From: Clostridium sp. CAG:167
Lineage (GTDB): Bacteria; Bacillota; Clostridia; Lachnospirales; Lachnospiraceae
Direction of reading: 5' to 3'
Length of the DNA: 7,312 bases
NCBI GenBank assembly: GCA_000433735.1
Contig: HF998289.1
Coordinates: 23,790-31,101, forward strand
Shown here: positions 4,863-7,312 of the stretch, one piece after another
Position numbering within the stretch: position 1 is the stretch's first letter
Layout: every line of letters starts with the position of its first letter
Notes under the pieces: generated by a model
What the model saw: the letters and a program-made list of their open reading frames with translations, nothing else
Databases searched by the model: none
Told to the model about the DNA's origin: nothing
Position numbers and translations under genes: made by a program

Positions 4863-7253
4863 CTATCGGCCGCCCGGACGATTACCTCCCTGGTTTCCAC
4901 CTGGATTTCCGCCCGGATTCCATCCTCCTCCGGAACTACTGCCGGTAGACATGCTTGCCGAGGTAAATGTCACGGAATCTCCCTGGGTCAGTGAAGAAAG
5001 ATCTTTTCCATAATAAACTGTATAGCTACTTCCCAGTTTCAATGCCTCACAGGACATTACTACGGACTGGAATGTCTTGGATGGCTGTGCTGTGAGAACT
5101 GTATTGCCGCTGCTGTCTTTCAATACAACATACGTTCCGGCACTCTGAGATGAAGAAAGTCTTACATTTACCGCCGGCTGGGAAGAACCACTGGTTGGTG
5201 CTGCATCCATCCCTACGGCACCTGCCGCGATCAGCGTACCGCCGGAAATCTCACATACACAGTCAGAACTGTCTCCATAATCCAACGCTCCGTTGCCGCC
5301 GTTCGTCGATCCATTGACGATCACGGTACCGCCCTTGAAGAAGATGTTGCCGTTGGAGTCAATGCCATCTCCCTCTGCATTTACATTGATCGTACCACCA
5401 TTGATAATGATCTGATACTGGGTGTTGGAAGAAGAATCTCCTTTGTTAAAATTGTCTCCCGGGAACTGGCTGCCACTGCTGGAAGCCGTGCTATTGCTGC
5501 CTCCTGCCGCATTAAAGCCATCGTCTTTGGATGTAACTGTGATATTACCGCCATTCACGGTAATGTCGCCGCTTTCAAGCCCTTCATAAGATTCTTTTAC
5601 TACAATGGTTCCGCCATTTACAACCAATCCTGAATCGGAGTGGATACCATCATCTCCTGAGGAAAGTGTCGAGATTCCGCCGTCAATGCGGATGTACCCG
5701 TCGCAGTGAATACTGTCATCTGCTACCGGATCGTTACTGTCTCTCTGTACACGGGATGAACTATAGGTCGCCGTTGTATCCGCTGTAATAGTGCCGGCTG
5801 TCTCCGGAATATAAATAGTCGTACCTGCTTTGATACCTTTATAACTTCCATCCGCTGTGGAAGCTGCAGCATTTTTCGTTGTTACCTGCAGTGTTGTCGG
5901 ATTCAGATATAAGGTACGGTAAACTGAGATAGCATCTCCATTTTCTGAAACGATATCAATCGTTCCTCCATCGATCTCCATATTGCCAAGTTCTGCCAGT
6001 GAACTGTCTGCTGCCACATCTGTTTCATCCAGTGTAGTCTTCAGACCGTCCTGGTTGGAATGAATGGTAACTGCTGCATTTTTCAGTGACAAACCGGTTT
6101 TACCGGTGATACCGTTATGTCCTGCTGCCGCATCCGATGGACCGGACACCTTCACGGTTGTATCAATGATCTTCAAATCGTCCGTACACTTGATTCCATT
6201 TCCGTTGGTAGATGTAATGTTTAATGTACCTTTACCATTAATAGTCAGCGGTGTTTTCTTACATACGATGCCGGCTGTATAAGTTGTGGAAGTGTTGTCA
6301 TCTGCATCCACACCGGTTGCTCCGGTATCAGTCAGTGTATTTTCACTGCCATCTGCCACCGTGATCACAGCCTTTGTCACATTGCTTTTAATCGTGATCA
6401 GACCAGTGTCTGAATCCGGGGCTGTATTGTTGCCGGATGTAAGCCGTACGCCGTCTAAGATCAGATGTACGGTACCGGTCATAGTGTCATCCGAAAACTT
6501 CACATCGATCAAACCATCTGTTGTGGCTCCTTCTTCCGAATGGATCGTATAAGTTCCCGGAGCCGTTATGGTCAGTTTATTTTTCTTGCTAATCTCATAA
6601 TTCTCCTTCGGCACTTTGGATCCGGTTGCTTTCGATGCCATGGTGATCTCAGTGGTTCCATCCGATGATACATCTGTATCTTCTGCTGTATAAGTTGTTC
6701 TGGCCGGTGCCACATAATCCGCTGCCGCATCGTCGCCTACATACTGGCTGCCCCCTGGAGTAACCGTAGGCACTGCCGTAGTTCCCGCTGTTGGTGCAGC
6801 CGTCGCCGTGGTAGAATTCTGCCCGGCTGTTGCGGCCGGTGTAGCCGTCACTTTCGTTTTCTTCACAATGGTGTACTTATACTTTGCTATGGATGTTTTT
6901 TTCACCTTTTTCAAAGTCTTCTTCGTAACCTTTTTGCTTGCTTTCACTGCGTAGATTTTCAAAGTCTTTGTGGACTTAAAAGTAAAACTTTTCGTTTTCT
7001 TTGCCTTGATCTTTTTCTTAACGGAAAGATTTTTTCCCGTGGTGTAATACACCGTATACCCCTTCTTTGCCTTAACCTTTACGGTTACAGACTTTGTATA
7101 CTTGCCTGCCTTCTTGGAAATAGTATACCCTTTTTTCACAACTGCCGCCGACTTAGCCGATAACACGGTGGTATAACTGCTGCAGTAAAAGATCATGCTG
7201 CCTGTCAGCACGCCCGCCAGGATCTTCCTGCCTGCCATTCTTTTTTTACCCAT
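4863..7253 (-). CDS. Secreted carbohydrate-binding beta-solenoid protein, Cthe_2159 (DUF4353) family
   Basis: A 796-residue exported protein. Residues 1-33 form a signal peptide: basic MGKKRMAGRK, hydrophobic ILAGVLTGSMIFY, likely cleavage after LSA. Residues 38-134 are very Lys-rich, a compact beta domain (KKGYTVYYTTGKNLSVKK) resembling chitobiase/Fn3-associated modules. A Thr/Ala/Pro linker spans about 135-170. The main domain (about 190-685) has repeated solenoid rungs: HLILDGVRL, NGNGIKCTDDL, HNGITGKTGL, NQDGLKTT, NGDAISVYRTLYL, GDDGIHSDSGLVVNGGTI, YEGLESGDITVNGGNITV, KDDGFNAAGG, GDGIDSNGNIFFKGGTV. A low-complexity Ser/Gly/Asn loop (583-610) interrupts it. A beta domain (695-765) and a Gly/Pro/Asn tail follow. 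Cthe_2159 binds cellulose and acidic sugars, so binding to plant polysaccharide is plausible here. No LPXTG or SLH motif; the basic N-domain may hold it to the envelope. AGGAGG (7261-7266) lies 7 nt before the ATG. Confidence 0.9.
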   Translation of the reverse strand: MGKKRMAGRKILAGVLTGSMIFYCSSYTTVLSAKSAAVVKKGYTISKKAGKYTKSVTVKVKAKKGYTVYYTTGKNLSVKKKIKAKKTKSFTFKSTKTLKIYAVKASKKVTKKTLKKVKKTSIAKYKYTIVKKTKVTATPAATAGQNSTTATAAPTAGTTAVPTVTPGGSQYVGDDAAADYVAPARTTYTAEDTDVSSDGTTEITMASKATGSKVPKENYEISKKNKLTITAPGTYTIHSEEGATTDGLIDVKFSDDTMTGTVHLILDGVRLTSGNNTAPDSDTGLITIKSNVTKAVITVADGSENTLTDTGATGVDADDNTSTTYTAGIVCKKTPLTINGKGTLNITSTNGNGIKCTDDLKIIDTTVKVSGPSDAAAGHNGITGKTGLSLKNAAVTIHSNQDGLKTTLDETDVAADSSLAELGNMEIDGGTIDIVSENGDAISVYRTLYLNPTTLQVTTKNAAASTADGSYKGIKAGTTIYIPETAGTITADTTATYSSSRVQRDSNDPVADDSIHCDGYIRIDGGISTLSSGDDGIHSDSGLVVNGGTIVVKESYEGLESGDITVNGGNITVTSKDDGFNAAGGSNSTASSSGSQFPGDNFNKGDSSSNTQYQIIINGGTINVNAEGDGIDSNGNIFFKGGTVIVNGSTNGGNGALDYGDSSDCVCEISGGTLIAAGAVGMDAAPTSGSSQPAVNVRLSSSQSAGTYVVLKDSSGNTVLTAQPSKTFQSVVMSCEALKLGSSYTVYYGKDLSSLTQGDSVTFTSASMSTGSSSGGGWNPGGNPGGNQGGNRPGGR

Positions 7254-7266
7254 GCAAATTCCTCCT

Positions 7267-7312
7267 GAATAATATGTATTGCCCCCTCGCTCCTGCTCGG
7301 CGGCAGGTCGTC
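7267..7312. other. Upstream flank of the solenoid gene, cut by window edge
   Basis: This is GC-rich compared with the rest and contains a short dyad, CCTGC-N6-GCAGG (7293-7308), without a following U-tract on either strand. TATTAT on the minus strand could be a -10, but no matching -35 is visible. The minus-strand frame is open through here, so it may be either the end of a preceding gene or a leader. Confidence 0.35.

Noticed and set aside
4863..4930. Gly/Pro/Asn tail of the solenoid protein as a sortase or surface-layer anchor
   Set aside because: There is no LPXTG-like motif, C-terminal hydrophobic helix or SLH repeat; the tail is simply low complexity.
6064..6668. Several plus-strand frames over the solenoid gene
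   Set aside because: They are antisense shadows of Thr/Asp/Gly repeats; the minus-strand frame has signal peptide, repeats and ribosome site.

Overview
The window looks like chromosome from a low-to-mid-GC Gram-positive anaerobe of class Clostridia, probably Lachnospiraceae-like. That is inferred from strong AGGAGG-type ribosome sites, a YqhD/BdhA-type alcohol dehydrogenase, a Cthe_2159-type carbohydrate-binding surface protein and compact hairpin-plus-U-tract terminators. No rRNA, tRNA, CRISPR array, integrase or transposase was seen.

Layout from left to right. (1) 1-959, minus: 5' 319 codons of an iron-containing alcohol dehydrogenase, cut by the window edge, with a short leader that contains a terminator-like hairpin just before the ribosome site. 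(2) 1140-1880, minus: a two-gene operon of small, unrecognised membrane proteins, with a good sigma-A promoter (TTGACT-17-TATGAT) and a strong terminator. (3) 1970-3277, minus: an AAA+ ATPase with a C-terminal DUF4143/PD-(D/E)XK-like domain, visibly more AT-rich than its neighbours. (4) 3333-3441: five copies of a 17-bp element at an exact 23-bp period, lying directly upstream of the ATPase promoter. (5) 3580-4026, plus: a small helical, possibly ferritin-like protein, ending at a perfect hairpin that probably serves both converging genes. (6) 4152-4730, minus: an sce7726-like PD-(D/E)XK protein with its own promoter and nearby dyads. (7) 4863-7253, minus: a 796-residue secreted beta-solenoid protein of the Cthe_2159 carbohydrate-binding family.

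The genes do not form one pathway. They read as separate transcription units: fermentative metabolism (dehydrogenase), envelope functions (membrane pair, secreted carbohydrate-binding protein) and accessory genes (ATPase, sce7726-like protein). The strongest unexplained signal is the 23-bp array coupled to the AT-rich ATPase gene. It looks like an iteron or operator array and may be part of a transferred ATPase module. The membrane-protein pair is the second most interesting item because its function is unknown while its expression signals are strong.
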